From NCBI RefSeq assembly GCF_026410925.1, contig NZ_CP112972.1, positions 1,054,001 through 1,118,000 of the forward strand: DNA of 64,000 nt, read 5' to 3'. The position numbers and the translations under genes are program-made. Positions 16,919 to 23,882 of the stretch are shown here, piece after piece. This DNA is from Halovenus salina (GTDB lineage: Archaea; Halobacteriota; Halobacteria; Halobacteriales; Haloarculaceae). Under the pieces are notes generated by a model. It was given only the letters and a program-made list of their open reading frames with translations. It was not told where the DNA came from and did not search any database. Positions within the stretch are counted from its first letter, which is position 1. Each line of letters opens with the position of its first letter.

Positions 16919-16974
16919 GAAAGGGCGGGAGAAATTTTATAATAGCTTGCTCTGTATAAGACGGCAGAGTTTTT

Positions 16975-18510
16975 ATGACTCACGACAACACGACTCACGA
17001 CTTCGTTATTGTCGGTGCCGGGTCCGCTGGCTGTGCGCTCGCACACCGCCTCTCCGGGAGCGAGGACAGGGATGTACTCCTACTTGAAGCCGGTGAACCG
17101 GACAACAGAGAAGAGATTCACGCGCCACCACGGTTTCCCGAGCTGTACAGTTCGGCAGTTGACTGGGACTACCACACAGTTCCGCAGTCGGAGCTGAACG
17201 ACCGACAGCTGTACCACCCTCGGGGAAAGACCCTCGGCGGGTCAAGTTCGCTCAACGGGATGATATACATCCGAGGTCATCCCAGTGACTACGATGGATG
17301 GGCAAAACTGGGCAACGATGGGTGGGGGTACGACGACATTGTCCCATACTTCAAGCGGGCGGAACACTTCGAGCCGGGTGATGGCGAGTACCACGGTGAG
17401 GGTGGTCCGCTGAACGTCGCCGAGCAGGTCGAGCCACACCCGGTTTCGGAAGCGCTCGTCGAGGCGATGGCAGAAGTCGGCATCGATCACAACCCCGATT
17501 TCAACGCCGACGGGCAAGCGGGGGGCGGGTTCTACCACCTGACACAGAAAGACGGCGAACGGTGTAGCAGTGCGGCCGCGTACATTACACCTGTCCTCGA
17601 CCGGTCGAACCTGACCGTCGAGACTGAGGCGAAGGTGACGAGCGTCAGGTTTGACGGAGACCGCGCGGTCGGCGTCGAGTACGAACACGACGGCACGACC
17701 AGAACCGCCGAGGCCCGCGAGGAAGTCATTCTCTCGGCGGGCGCAATAAACTCTCCGCAGCTGCTCATGCTGTCAGGCATCGGCCCCGCAGATCATCTTC
17801 AGGACCACGGTATCGAGGTCCGGGCCGACCGCCCCGGTGTCGGTCGGAACTTGCAGGACCACCTGAAACTCGGAGTGGTATACGAACAGACCGACGGGCA
17901 ACCGGCCCCGGCACCCACCTCGAACGTTGTCGAGACTGGCTGTTTCGTCCGGACTGACGACGACCTGCCCGCGCCGGACCTCCAGTTCCACAACGCGCCG
18001 GTGTACCTACTTGAGCACGGCCTCGGCGCACCCGACGACGATCGCACGTTCTTCACCATGATGCCGACACAGATTCGGCCAGAGAGCAGCGGGACGGTCC
18101 GGCTGGCTTCAGGCGACCCGCACGACTCTCCGGTTATCGACCCCGAATACCTGAGCGCTGACAGTGATATCGAACCACTGGTCGAGGGGGTCAAACTCGC
18201 CCGGGAAATTGCCGATACCGAAGCGCTGGCGCCGTACTGCGGCTCAGAGGTTCATCCGGGATCCGATGTCACCTCGGACGAGGAGATCCGCGAGTTCGTC
18301 CGCAAACACGCCTCGACGGTGTACCACCCGGTCGGGACCTGCAAGATGGGTGACGACGAGATGGCTGTCGTCGACGACACCCTCCGCGTCAGGGGCGTCA
18401 ACGGGCTGCGTGTCGTGGACGCATCGGTCATGCCACGCATCGTCGGCGGGAACACGAACGCACCCACAATCGCTATCGCGGAGAAGGCAGCAGACCTCCT
18501 GACCGTGTAA
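16975..18510 (+). CDS. GMC-family FAD oxidoreductase (choline dehydrogenase-like)
   Basis: 511 residues. The FAD-binding GAGSAG motif is at residues ~14-19, the GMC signature around PRGKTLGGSSSLNGMIYIRG, and the C-terminal catalytic His region at YHPVGTCKMG with VGGNTNAPTIAIAEKAAD. It would oxidise a primary or secondary alcohol such as choline or a polyol; substrate is not determined. No signal peptide is seen. It is flanked by two similar mobile-element right ends in the same orientation, and no betaine aldehyde dehydrogenase or BCCT transporter is near, so it may be laterally acquired cargo. Confidence 0.93.
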   Translation: MTHDNTTHDFVIVGAGSAGCALAHRLSGSEDRDVLLLEAGEPDNREEIHAPPRFPELYSSAVDWDYHTVPQSELNDRQLYHPRGKTLGGSSSLNGMIYIRGHPSDYDGWAKLGNDGWGYDDIVPYFKRAEHFEPGDGEYHGEGGPLNVAEQVEPHPVSEALVEAMAEVGIDHNPDFNADGQAGGGFYHLTQKDGERCSSAAAYITPVLDRSNLTVETEAKVTSVRFDGDRAVGVEYEHDGTTRTAEAREEVILSAGAINSPQLLMLSGIGPADHLQDHGIEVRADRPGVGRNLQDHLKLGVVYEQTDGQPAPAPTSNVVETGCFVRTDDDLPAPDLQFHNAPVYLLEHGLGAPDDDRTFFTMMPTQIRPESSGTVRLASGDPHDSPVIDPEYLSADSDIEPLVEGVKLAREIADTEALAPYCGSEVHPGSDVTSDEEIREFVRKHASTVYHPVGTCKMGDDEMAVVDDTLRVRGVNGLRVVDASVMPRIVGGNTNAPTIAIAEKAADLLTV

Positions 18511-18531
18511 GCGTCCGGGCCGCCCTATGCT

Positions 18532-18560
18532 GTTGCTGGCGTCTAGTTGCCGCCAGCAAC
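18532..18560 (+). terminator. Hairpin after the GMC oxidoreductase gene
   Basis: GTTGCTGGCG (18532-18541) and CGCCAGCAAC (18551-18560) form a perfect 10-bp stem with a 9-nt loop, 21 bp after the stop codon. No T-tract follows, so it may be a 3'-end structure or the edge of a mobile relic rather than a true archaeal terminator. Confidence 0.45.
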
Positions 18561-18985
18561 ATGCTGTGACCTGTTCGCTGTCAGTGTGCGTTCTCGGCTT
18601 CGAGCGTCGCCCCGAGCGCGACCAGCGTCGCCTCGTTGCACCAGGGGCCGACAGACTGGCGGTCGACCGCTCTTCTTAAGCACGTATCTCATCAGTCCAC
18701 TCACTGTCGGCGAGGAAGCCGTGGACACTACCCACGGGTACTTCATCGCCGCCAGCGTCGCCAAGCGAATGTCTATTCGCTAGTTGTCCACTCTCTTGAT
18801 AGCAGCAGCAAGAGAGGAGTCTGAATCGCTGAGAACGCCGATACGAGGCGAAGTACACTTTTGCCACTGCGGAGACTCGGAGAACAGTCACAAATCTGGT
18901 TGCTTTTCGCTGTGACCGTCGCTCAACCGACTCTCAGAACATAGCTGTTGCTCCCCGCCAGCCTCGCTTCCCGAAGCGAGGCGGC
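18561..18985. other. Intergenic stretch without a recognisable gene
   Basis: No reading frame here has haloarchaeal protein character. A perfect 10-bp stem with a 2-nt loop (GCCTCGCTTC cc GAAGCGAGGC, 18961-18982) lies just beyond the stop codon of the transposase remnant and is probably part of that element. The rest may be decayed mobile-element sequence; I cannot identify it. Confidence 0.4.
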
Positions 18986-19373
18986 TTAGCCGAGTCCGTG
19001 TTCGTGCCCTGCTGGTAGTCCCTGGCCGTTCGTCTGGTGTTCATCCTTCCAGCCGAACTCATCGTCCAGCACCTCCTCGATCCTATGGAGAAACGCGTCG
19101 TTGAACGTGAAATCGGTCGGAAGTGCTCGCCCGCCACGCCGTGGCCGGGCGAGCACTGCCCACTGCAACACAACCCACAACTGCTCCAGCAGAAACCCAA
19201 CGCGCACGTAGAACAGCCGAATTGTCGTTGATGGCGTAACATCCTCCCACGGCTGGCCGCCTCGCGGCTTACGTCGTCGGGGTTCCTCGAGGGCGTCTCG
19301 CCCTTTCAGTCCACCAGGGTTCAGCTGAGTCGCGAGCAGAAAATGACTCGTTAATCGGTGCTTATCTGAACAC
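18986..19373 (-). pseudogene. Transposase remnant with one element end
   Basis: Read on the minus strand, the element begins with the inverted end GTGTTCAGATAAG at 19361-19373. About 80 bp later it continues into a protein C-terminus of roughly 95 residues (TIRLFYVRVGFLLEQLWVVLQW, then RRGGRALPTDFTFNDAF, EEVLDDEFGWKDEH) and a stop at 18986. The Trp/Leu-rich helix followed by RGG resembles the C-terminal end of DDE (IS4-like) haloarchaeal transposases. The catalytic core is missing, so this is an internal deletion derivative. An internal 12-bp inverted repeat lies at 19122-19157. The family name is tentative. Confidence 0.6.
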
Positions 19374-19397
19374 CGCCGTAGCGTCGGGTCAGCAGAC

Positions 19398-19403
19398 TTA
19401 ACA
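19398..19403 (+). promoter_or_regulatory. TATA-like box for the archaellin-like gene
   Basis: CTTAAC is centred about 29 bp before the ATG at 19430, compatible with a leaderless transcript starting right after the mobile-element end. Confidence 0.3.
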
Positions 19404-19429
19404 CCCGAGCCGACGAGGGGTGAACAGGA

Positions 19430-20005
19430 ATGGGACGGGCCCAATCGGAGACACAACAGCTTCTCGCGTTCATCGTCGGCGTCACGGTGTTGCTTGCAGT
19501 TCTCCCCACAGCGCTCGGTTTTGCCGGTGTCGACATCCGAGACGGGTCGCTCAGCGGCGACCAAGCGACGACCGAAGACGAACACGACGACGGGGCGTTG
19601 GTCGTCCTCTCGTCGTACGGAACCGCAATCAACGACGACCGGACCAGCGTCGGCGTCGTCGAGGTACTCGTCACGCCCGCAGCCGAAAGCGTCAGCGTCA
19701 GCGACGTGACCGTGACCTGGGACGGAGCGGACCAATATCTACTCACGCCCCCACAGGTCGGCGCTGGCGACGCCTCCTTCGGTGTCGACCCGCTCGATGG
19801 CGGGACCGAACTCCAGCCCGGCGAGCGACTCGTCTTCCAGTTCGATTGCGGCACCGACGATATCGAGGGTGCACAACACGTTGGCGACCGCCTCACGCTC
19901 GGCGAGGCGGTGACGCTGACAATCACGACAGGGACCGGAGCGGAGACGACGACGACCCTTCGCGTGCCCGATCCGCTCCCGCCCGGTCTCGCGGTCAGGC
20001 TCTGA
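19430..20005 (+). CDS. Archaellin/pilin-like secreted protein
   Basis: 191 residues. The N-terminus (MGRAQSETQQLLAFIVGVTVLLAVLP) combines a short polar leader with one hydrophobic helix, as in class III signal peptides of archaellins and pilins, although the usual processing site is not clear-cut. The body is strand-rich, with alternating Thr/Val segments, and the C-terminus (TTTTLRVPDPLPPGLAVRL) closely matches the archaellin pattern of a final VP-x-L motif. It lies alone, with no other archaellum genes nearby, and starts about 50 bp after a transposon end. It could be an orphan archaellin-like or pilus-like surface subunit. Confidence 0.7.
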   Translation: MGRAQSETQQLLAFIVGVTVLLAVLPTALGFAGVDIRDGSLSGDQATTEDEHDDGALVVLSSYGTAINDDRTSVGVVEVLVTPAAESVSVSDVTVTWDGADQYLLTPPQVGAGDASFGVDPLDGGTELQPGERLVFQFDCGTDDIEGAQHVGDRLTLGEAVTLTITTGTGAETTTTLRVPDPLPPGLAVRL

Positions 20006-20008
20006 GCC

Positions 20009-20593
20009 CTACGCGCCGTCGCTGAGGCGGTCGTACTGCTCCTGGAAGCTCTCCAGACACGAGGAACAACAGAAGTGATAGACGGTGCCGTCGAAGCTCT
20101 CACGCTCGCCCTCTGTGTCGACCGTGTTCCCGCATTCGACACAGTCGGGAGCAAACTCTGCCTGGTCGAGCTGTGGCGTCCACGACGTCTCGGCGAGGAG
20201 CTGTACGTCGTACGAACGGACGGAATCGACCACCTCTTCGAAGAGAGTCTCCACGTCGCCGTCAGTGACCGCAGCGGTACAGACGAGTGTCTCGCCTGCG
20301 GTCCGGAAGACGTGTTCGACCGCGGGCTGTTCCTGGAGGTGAGACTCAAGTCGTTTGCCGGTCCCCGGGTCAGCCTGGACGGTCACGAGCACGGGTGTCC
20401 CCTCGCGCAACAGCCCCCGGTCGAGGTCGACGGTGAACCGCCGGATGAGGCCGATCTCTCGGAGGCGGTCAATGCGGTCGGAGACGGCAGGTGCCGAGAG
20501 TCCAACCGTCTCGGCGATATCGCTGTAGGAGCGTCGCCCGTCGTCCAGAAGAATCCGAAGAATCTCTCTGTCGGTGTCGTCGAGTCCGCGCAT
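20009..20593 (-). CDS. Lrp/AsnC-type regulator with C-terminal TRASH metal-sensing domain
   Basis: 194 residues. The N-terminal winged HTH (residues ~1-60, DTDREILRILLDDGRRSYSDIAETVGLSAPAVSDRI) is of Lrp type and is followed by an effector-like ferredoxin fold. The last ~45 residues hold CVECGNTV and FCCSSCLESF, the cysteine layout of the TRASH domain, which binds transition metals. A haloarchaeal protein of this architecture (Halobacterium VNG1179C) is known to control copper export. No copper ATPase is adjacent here. It converges with the archaellin-like gene, 3 bp apart. Confidence 0.9.
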   Translation of the reverse strand: MRGLDDTDREILRILLDDGRRSYSDIAETVGLSAPAVSDRIDRLREIGLIRRFTVDLDRGLLREGTPVLVTVQADPGTGKRLESHLQEQPAVEHVFRTAGETLVCTAAVTDGDVETLFEEVVDSVRSYDVQLLAETSWTPQLDQAEFAPDCVECGNTVDTEGERESFDGTVYHFCCSSCLESFQEQYDRLSDGA

Positions 20594-20677
20594 ACGGTAT
20601 CGTTCGCGCGTCGGAAGAAAAGCGTTCGGCGTGACTGGAGGCGGTGTTTCGGTTAACGTGTTGGTTATGGAATGTGA

Positions 20678-20830
20678 AACAGCAAGGCAGTCTCGCCCAA
20701 ATCCGCGTTCGAGGCCGGGCGGGACTGAAAGGGGCGAGTCGTTCGACGAGCGAGACGACCCAAGGACCGCAACGGAGTGAGGACCGCAGCGAGTCGCAGC
20801 CGTCGAACGACTCGGGGCTTTCTTGCTGTT
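20678..20830 (+). ncRNA. Predicted structured RNA element with three nested/sequential stems
   Basis: An outer 9-bp stem pairs AACAGCAAG (20678-20686) with CTTGCTGTT (20822-20830). Inside it are two long hairpins. The first pairs CAGTCTCGCCC (20688-20698) with GGGCGGGACTG (20717-20727), with one G-U. The second pairs CGAGTCGTTCGACG (20735-20748) with CGTCGAACGACTCG (20801-20814), 14 perfect pairs. The enclosed loop has a direct repeat GGACCGCA. The segment lies between two regulator genes and has no credible ORF. The motif GGACTGAAAGGG at 20722 also occurs inside the nearby transposon remnant. Strand is assumed plus. Confidence 0.55.
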
Positions 20831-20871
20831 CTGCCCGCTCTCACTAAGAGTTCTTAAATAAACACCACCGA

Positions 20872-21558
20872 CTAGACGGTCTCGGCGACATCGTCGGGCG
20901 TCGCCGGCGTGACGTGGATAGAGCCAGCGATAGCGTTCGGAATCGAGACTGTCGGCCCATCTTCCAGACGGACGGTTATCATCCCGATTGGCGTAATCTC
21001 GTCGACGGTGAGTTCGGTCCCAGGTGTGAGGCCGACATCCTTGAGATAGTCGAGTTCCTCGGCGTCACGGTCCCGAACTCGTTCGACGACGACCGACTCG
21101 CCTTCGTCGTACTCATCGAGTCGTCCGCCGTCGGTCTCTTCGAGCGGGTCGAGGCTGTCGGTCGGAATCGGGTCACCGTGAGGGTCGACCGCCGGGTCAT
21201 CGAGCGCGTCCGCGACCCGACGCTCGAACTCCTCGCTGATGTGGTGTTCGAGCCGGTCGGCCTCGTCGTGGACCTCGGCCCAGTCGTAGTCCAGTTGCTC
21301 GGCGAGGTAGGTCTCGATGAGGCGATGATGACGGAGAACTTCGAGCGCGACCGTCTCCCCTTCCGGCGTGAGCTCGACGCCGCTGTATTTCTCGCGGTCG
21401 ACGAGCTCGCGGTCTTCGAGTTTCTCCATCATGCTCGTGACCGTCGGCGGCGTCACGTCCATATACTCCGCGATGCTGGAGGTTGAAACAGGAGCGCCCT
21501 CTATCTCCTTGAGCTCGTAGACCGCCTTCAGATAGTCCTCCATCTTCGCGCTCAACAT
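20872..21558 (-). CDS. DtxR-family metal-dependent transcriptional regulator
   Basis: 228 residues from MLSAKMEDYLKAVYEL. The winged HTH is at ~5-60 (PVSTSSIAEYMDVTPPTVTSMMEKL). A dimerisation/metal-binding helical region with HHRLIETYLAEQLDYDW and HDEADRLEHHISEEFE follows, including the His and Glu metal ligands expected in the family. The last ~75 residues form a FeoA/SH3-like domain. The family represses iron or manganese uptake genes when metal-loaded; haloarchaeal members include SirR/Idr types. It is divergent from hsp20 with about 100 bp between, containing an 8-bp inverted repeat. Confidence 0.92.
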   Translation of the reverse strand: MLSAKMEDYLKAVYELKEIEGAPVSTSSIAEYMDVTPPTVTSMMEKLEDRELVDREKYSGVELTPEGETVALEVLRHHRLIETYLAEQLDYDWAEVHDEADRLEHHISEEFERRVADALDDPAVDPHGDPIPTDSLDPLEETDGGRLDEYDEGESVVVERVRDRDAEELDYLKDVGLTPGTELTVDEITPIGMITVRLEDGPTVSIPNAIAGSIHVTPATPDDVAETV

Positions 21559-21604
21559 GTGTGTTCTCGCTAGCGCGGTTCCGGGCAAAAAGATGGCGAC
21601 TGGT

Positions 21605-21641
21605 CACTCAAACAGAAGGCTGTGCCGAAGGCTTTTGAGTG
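21605..21641. promoter_or_regulatory. Inverted repeat in the dtxR-like/hsp20 divergent promoter
   Basis: CACTCAAA (21605-21612) and TTTGAGTG (21634-21641) form an 8-bp inverted repeat with a 21-bp spacer. The right arm ends about 20 bp before the hsp20 ATG, within or next to its core promoter. It may be a regulator binding site, perhaps for the DtxR-type protein. Confidence 0.35.
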
Positions 21642-21661
21642 TGATAGCCTAATAATTGTGT

Positions 21662-22054
21662 ATGAGAGACGACCGCGACGACCCGTTTGACGAGTTCTTC
21701 AGCGAGATTGAACGCATGATGAACGAGATGATGGCCGAGAACGGCGACGTCCACTTCGAGCACAACAGAGCCGGCAGCCAGGAGACCTCCGGTAACGTTC
21801 ACCTCGATGTTCACGAGAGTGACGACGACGTTCGTGTCGTCGCGGACATTCCCGGTGTCGAGAAAGACGATATCGACCTGAAATGCGACGGTCGAACGCT
21901 CCATCTCGACGCGACCGGCAACACCCGGCAGTACCGCGAACAGATTTCACTCCCCACGCCCGTCGAGGAGACCTCTGCCCAAGCGACCTACAACAACGGC
22001 GTGCTCGAAGTCGTCTTCGCCCACGACGACGACTCGACGAGTATCGACATCTAG
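21662..22054 (+). CDS. Hsp20/alpha-crystallin small heat-shock protein
   Basis: 130 residues: a short acidic N-terminal arm (FDEFFSEIERMMNEMMAENG), then an alpha-crystallin domain from about residue 40 with VRVVADIPGVEKDDIDLKCDGRTL and a C-terminal NNGVLEVVFAHDDD strand. The usual C-terminal I-x-I/V tail motif is seen only as STSIDI. ATP-independent holdase function is expected. I use ATG 21662; an in-frame start two codons upstream is possible. The promoter carries an inverted repeat. Confidence 0.93.
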   Translation: MRDDRDDPFDEFFSEIERMMNEMMAENGDVHFEHNRAGSQETSGNVHLDVHESDDDVRVVADIPGVEKDDIDLKCDGRTLHLDATGNTRQYREQISLPTPVEETSAQATYNNGVLEVVFAHDDDSTSIDI

Positions 22055-22128
22055 CTCGTCTTCTCCGTATAAACGGCCCCCAATATCGTGGACCGACCAC
22101 TACCACCGCCCAGTTCCTTCCATCGTCT

Positions 22129-22254
22129 ATGGGAGCGACAGAGTCAATTCCACTCAGAAGTGACGACCTCCAGGAACAGGTGACGTGGGCGATTGCCCTC
22201 TGGCTGCTGTTGACCTTCAGCCTAGCGCTGACACTGACGTTGTTTCTTCCCTAA
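22129..22254 (+). CDS. Small single-span membrane protein (41 aa)
   Basis: Short reading frame MGATESIPLRSDDLQEQV followed by one hydrophobic helix (WAIALWLLLTFSLALTLTLFL) ending at the stop. Acidic amphipathic N-terminus plus single C-terminal helix is protein-like. CGTATAAACG at 22066-22075 could be its TATA box but would imply a ~30-nt leader. The second 111-bp inverted-repeat element begins 24 bp after the stop. Function unknown. Confidence 0.5.
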   Translation: MGATESIPLRSDDLQEQVTWAIALWLLLTFSLALTLTLFLP

Positions 22255-22278
22255 GACGCTGAAACGAGCGGCTCACTG

Positions 22279-22389
22279 ATAGTGATTGTTGCGAGTCGTT
22301 ACCGCCGTCGGGAAACGAGACGTGGGTCTCACGCCGTGAAACACTGATATTCGTGACGTGGTCACGAAAATAACCGCAATAATCACTAT
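22279..22389. mobile_element. 111-bp MITE-like element, copy 2
   Basis: The ends are ATAGTGATTGTTGCG and CGCAATAATCACTAT, inverted with one mismatch over 15 bp. Length is identical to copy 1 at 496-606, and the first 28 bp match it closely (agtcgttaccgcc next to the left end, taaccgcaataatcac at the right). The interior has its own small hairpin tcgtgac/gtcacga. It ends 7 bp before the hflX stop codon. No ORF. Confidence 0.6.
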
Positions 22390-22396
22390 GAGGCCC

Positions 22397-23650
22397 TCAG
22401 GGAGCGAGGCCTTCGAGTCGGGTACGGGCCTGTTCGAGCGTGGCCGGCCGTGCAGCCACGTCGACATGGACGCTGTCGCTGTCGTACGTGGCTTCGACAT
22501 CGACGGCTTCGTCATGGAGCCAGGAGAGCAGCGACATCGCGTCCTCGGACAGCGGGAGCGTCAGCGCCTCGTGTTCGAGTGACGGGAGTTTCTCACAGAT
22601 TGCCGACGTGAGCGCATCGAGGTTGTCACCCCGACCGGCGCTCACGACGACCGCGTTCGGGGCAAGCTCATCGACAGCGTCGCGTTTCTCCCGGCGGACC
22701 TGTTCGGAGACGAGGTCGGCCTTGTTGAGCGCGGTCACCACCGGCGGATGCGCCTCGCCAAGCGCGTCGTGGACCGTCTCCAGTTTGCGCCGGAGTTCTT
22801 CGACAGGCTGTGCGAGGTCGGCCACGACGACGACGGCGTCGGCGTCTTCGACAGCGCTCAGGGTGTTCCGGAACGACTCGACCAGCCAGTGAGGCAGGTC
22901 GTCCAGGAAGCCGACGGTGTCAGTGACGAGCGTCGAGCGACCCGATAGTGTCGCCCGCCGCGTCGCCGTCTCCAGCGTCTTGAACAGCCTGTCCTCGACG
23001 GCTGCAGTCTCGTCGAGGTCGTCGTGTGCCGTCTCGCCGAGTTCCATCTCGTCGGCCAGCCGGCGCAACAGCGTCGACTTGCCCGCGTTCGTATAGCCCG
23101 CCAGCGCTACCAGGTCGAACCCCTCTTCGCGGCGCTGTGCTCGGTGCTGTTCGGCGACCGAGGGGAGGTCGTCAAGTTTGTTTTCGAGTTCGTCGATACG
23201 GTCCAGCAGGTCGTAGTACCGGGTTCCGCTCTCGGTGAAGCGGTTGAGCGCACCCTCGTCCGAGCGTTCCCGGACGCGAGGCAGGCGGTACTGGAGCCGG
23301 GCGAGTTCGACCTGGAGCTGTGCCCGGCGGCTCCTGGCCTGGTCGGCGAAGATTTCGAGGACGACCCGGTGGCGGTCGACGACGTGTGCGCCGACGGTGT
23401 CTTCGAGTGTCACTGTCTGCTGTGGCGTCAGCTCGGCGTCGACGACGACCGTCTCTGCCCCGGTCTCCTCGACCAACTCTGCGATTTCTGTGACTTTTCC
23501 GGGCCCGAGTTCGGTCCCTGGGTCCGGGGGTCGTTGCTGTGTGACCTCGGCCACCACGCGTGCGCCGGCGGCCTCGGTCAGTCCGCGAATCTCGTCTGTG
23601 TCTGGTGTCTCGTCTGTCGTCCGTTGTGCGATGATTGCCGTCTGTAACAT
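22397..23650 (-). CDS. hflX: GTPase HflX
   Basis: 417 residues. The N-terminal HflX domain (about 1-170) contains ELGPGKVTEIAELVEETGAETVVVD and ends in a long coiled helix (RRAQLQVELARLQYRLPRV). The GTPase domain has G1 GYTNAGKST, G3 DTVGFLDDLP and G4 NKAD. A C-terminal domain of ~65 residues follows. HflX binds ribosomes and can split stalled 70S particles in bacteria; archaeal copies bind the large subunit. The ATG at 23650 gives the family-like start MLQTAIIAQR. Confidence 0.95.
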   Translation of the reverse strand: MLQTAIIAQRTTDETPDTDEIRGLTEAAGARVVAEVTQQRPPDPGTELGPGKVTEIAELVEETGAETVVVDAELTPQQTVTLEDTVGAHVVDRHRVVLEIFADQARSRRAQLQVELARLQYRLPRVRERSDEGALNRFTESGTRYYDLLDRIDELENKLDDLPSVAEQHRAQRREEGFDLVALAGYTNAGKSTLLRRLADEMELGETAHDDLDETAAVEDRLFKTLETATRRATLSGRSTLVTDTVGFLDDLPHWLVESFRNTLSAVEDADAVVVVADLAQPVEELRRKLETVHDALGEAHPPVVTALNKADLVSEQVRREKRDAVDELAPNAVVVSAGRGDNLDALTSAICEKLPSLEHEALTLPLSEDAMSLLSWLHDEAVDVEATYDSDSVHVDVAARPATLEQARTRLEGLAP

Positions 23651-23882
23651 GTGTGTGGACGGCTGCGATGCTCTGTAACTGTCCCTCCCCGGCGAACAAC
23701 GCTGTCGCTGGGGGTCAGTCGAACAAAACGGGTATCATCGACGCGCCGGTGTCCGGCAGCCTCACGAACGGCCAGGGCGTCGAGGACCCCGTTAGAAGGA
23801 GGAGAGCTCCATGTTACTACCAACTCCCAGGTCTACTAACAAAAAACTACCGTGACAGAGGGGACCACACGCCGAACGTGAG

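Noticed and set aside
18547-18824. Two overlapping short frames after the GMC gene
   Set aside because: Composition is Ser/Arg/His-rich, start and stop positions do not fit the genome's style, and the segment lies in decayed mobile sequence.
23656-23790. Possible gene between hflX and the ATP-grasp gene
   Set aside because: Frames are Arg/Ser-rich on both strands and lack a family-like segment; only the 14-codon frame is kept as a weak finding.
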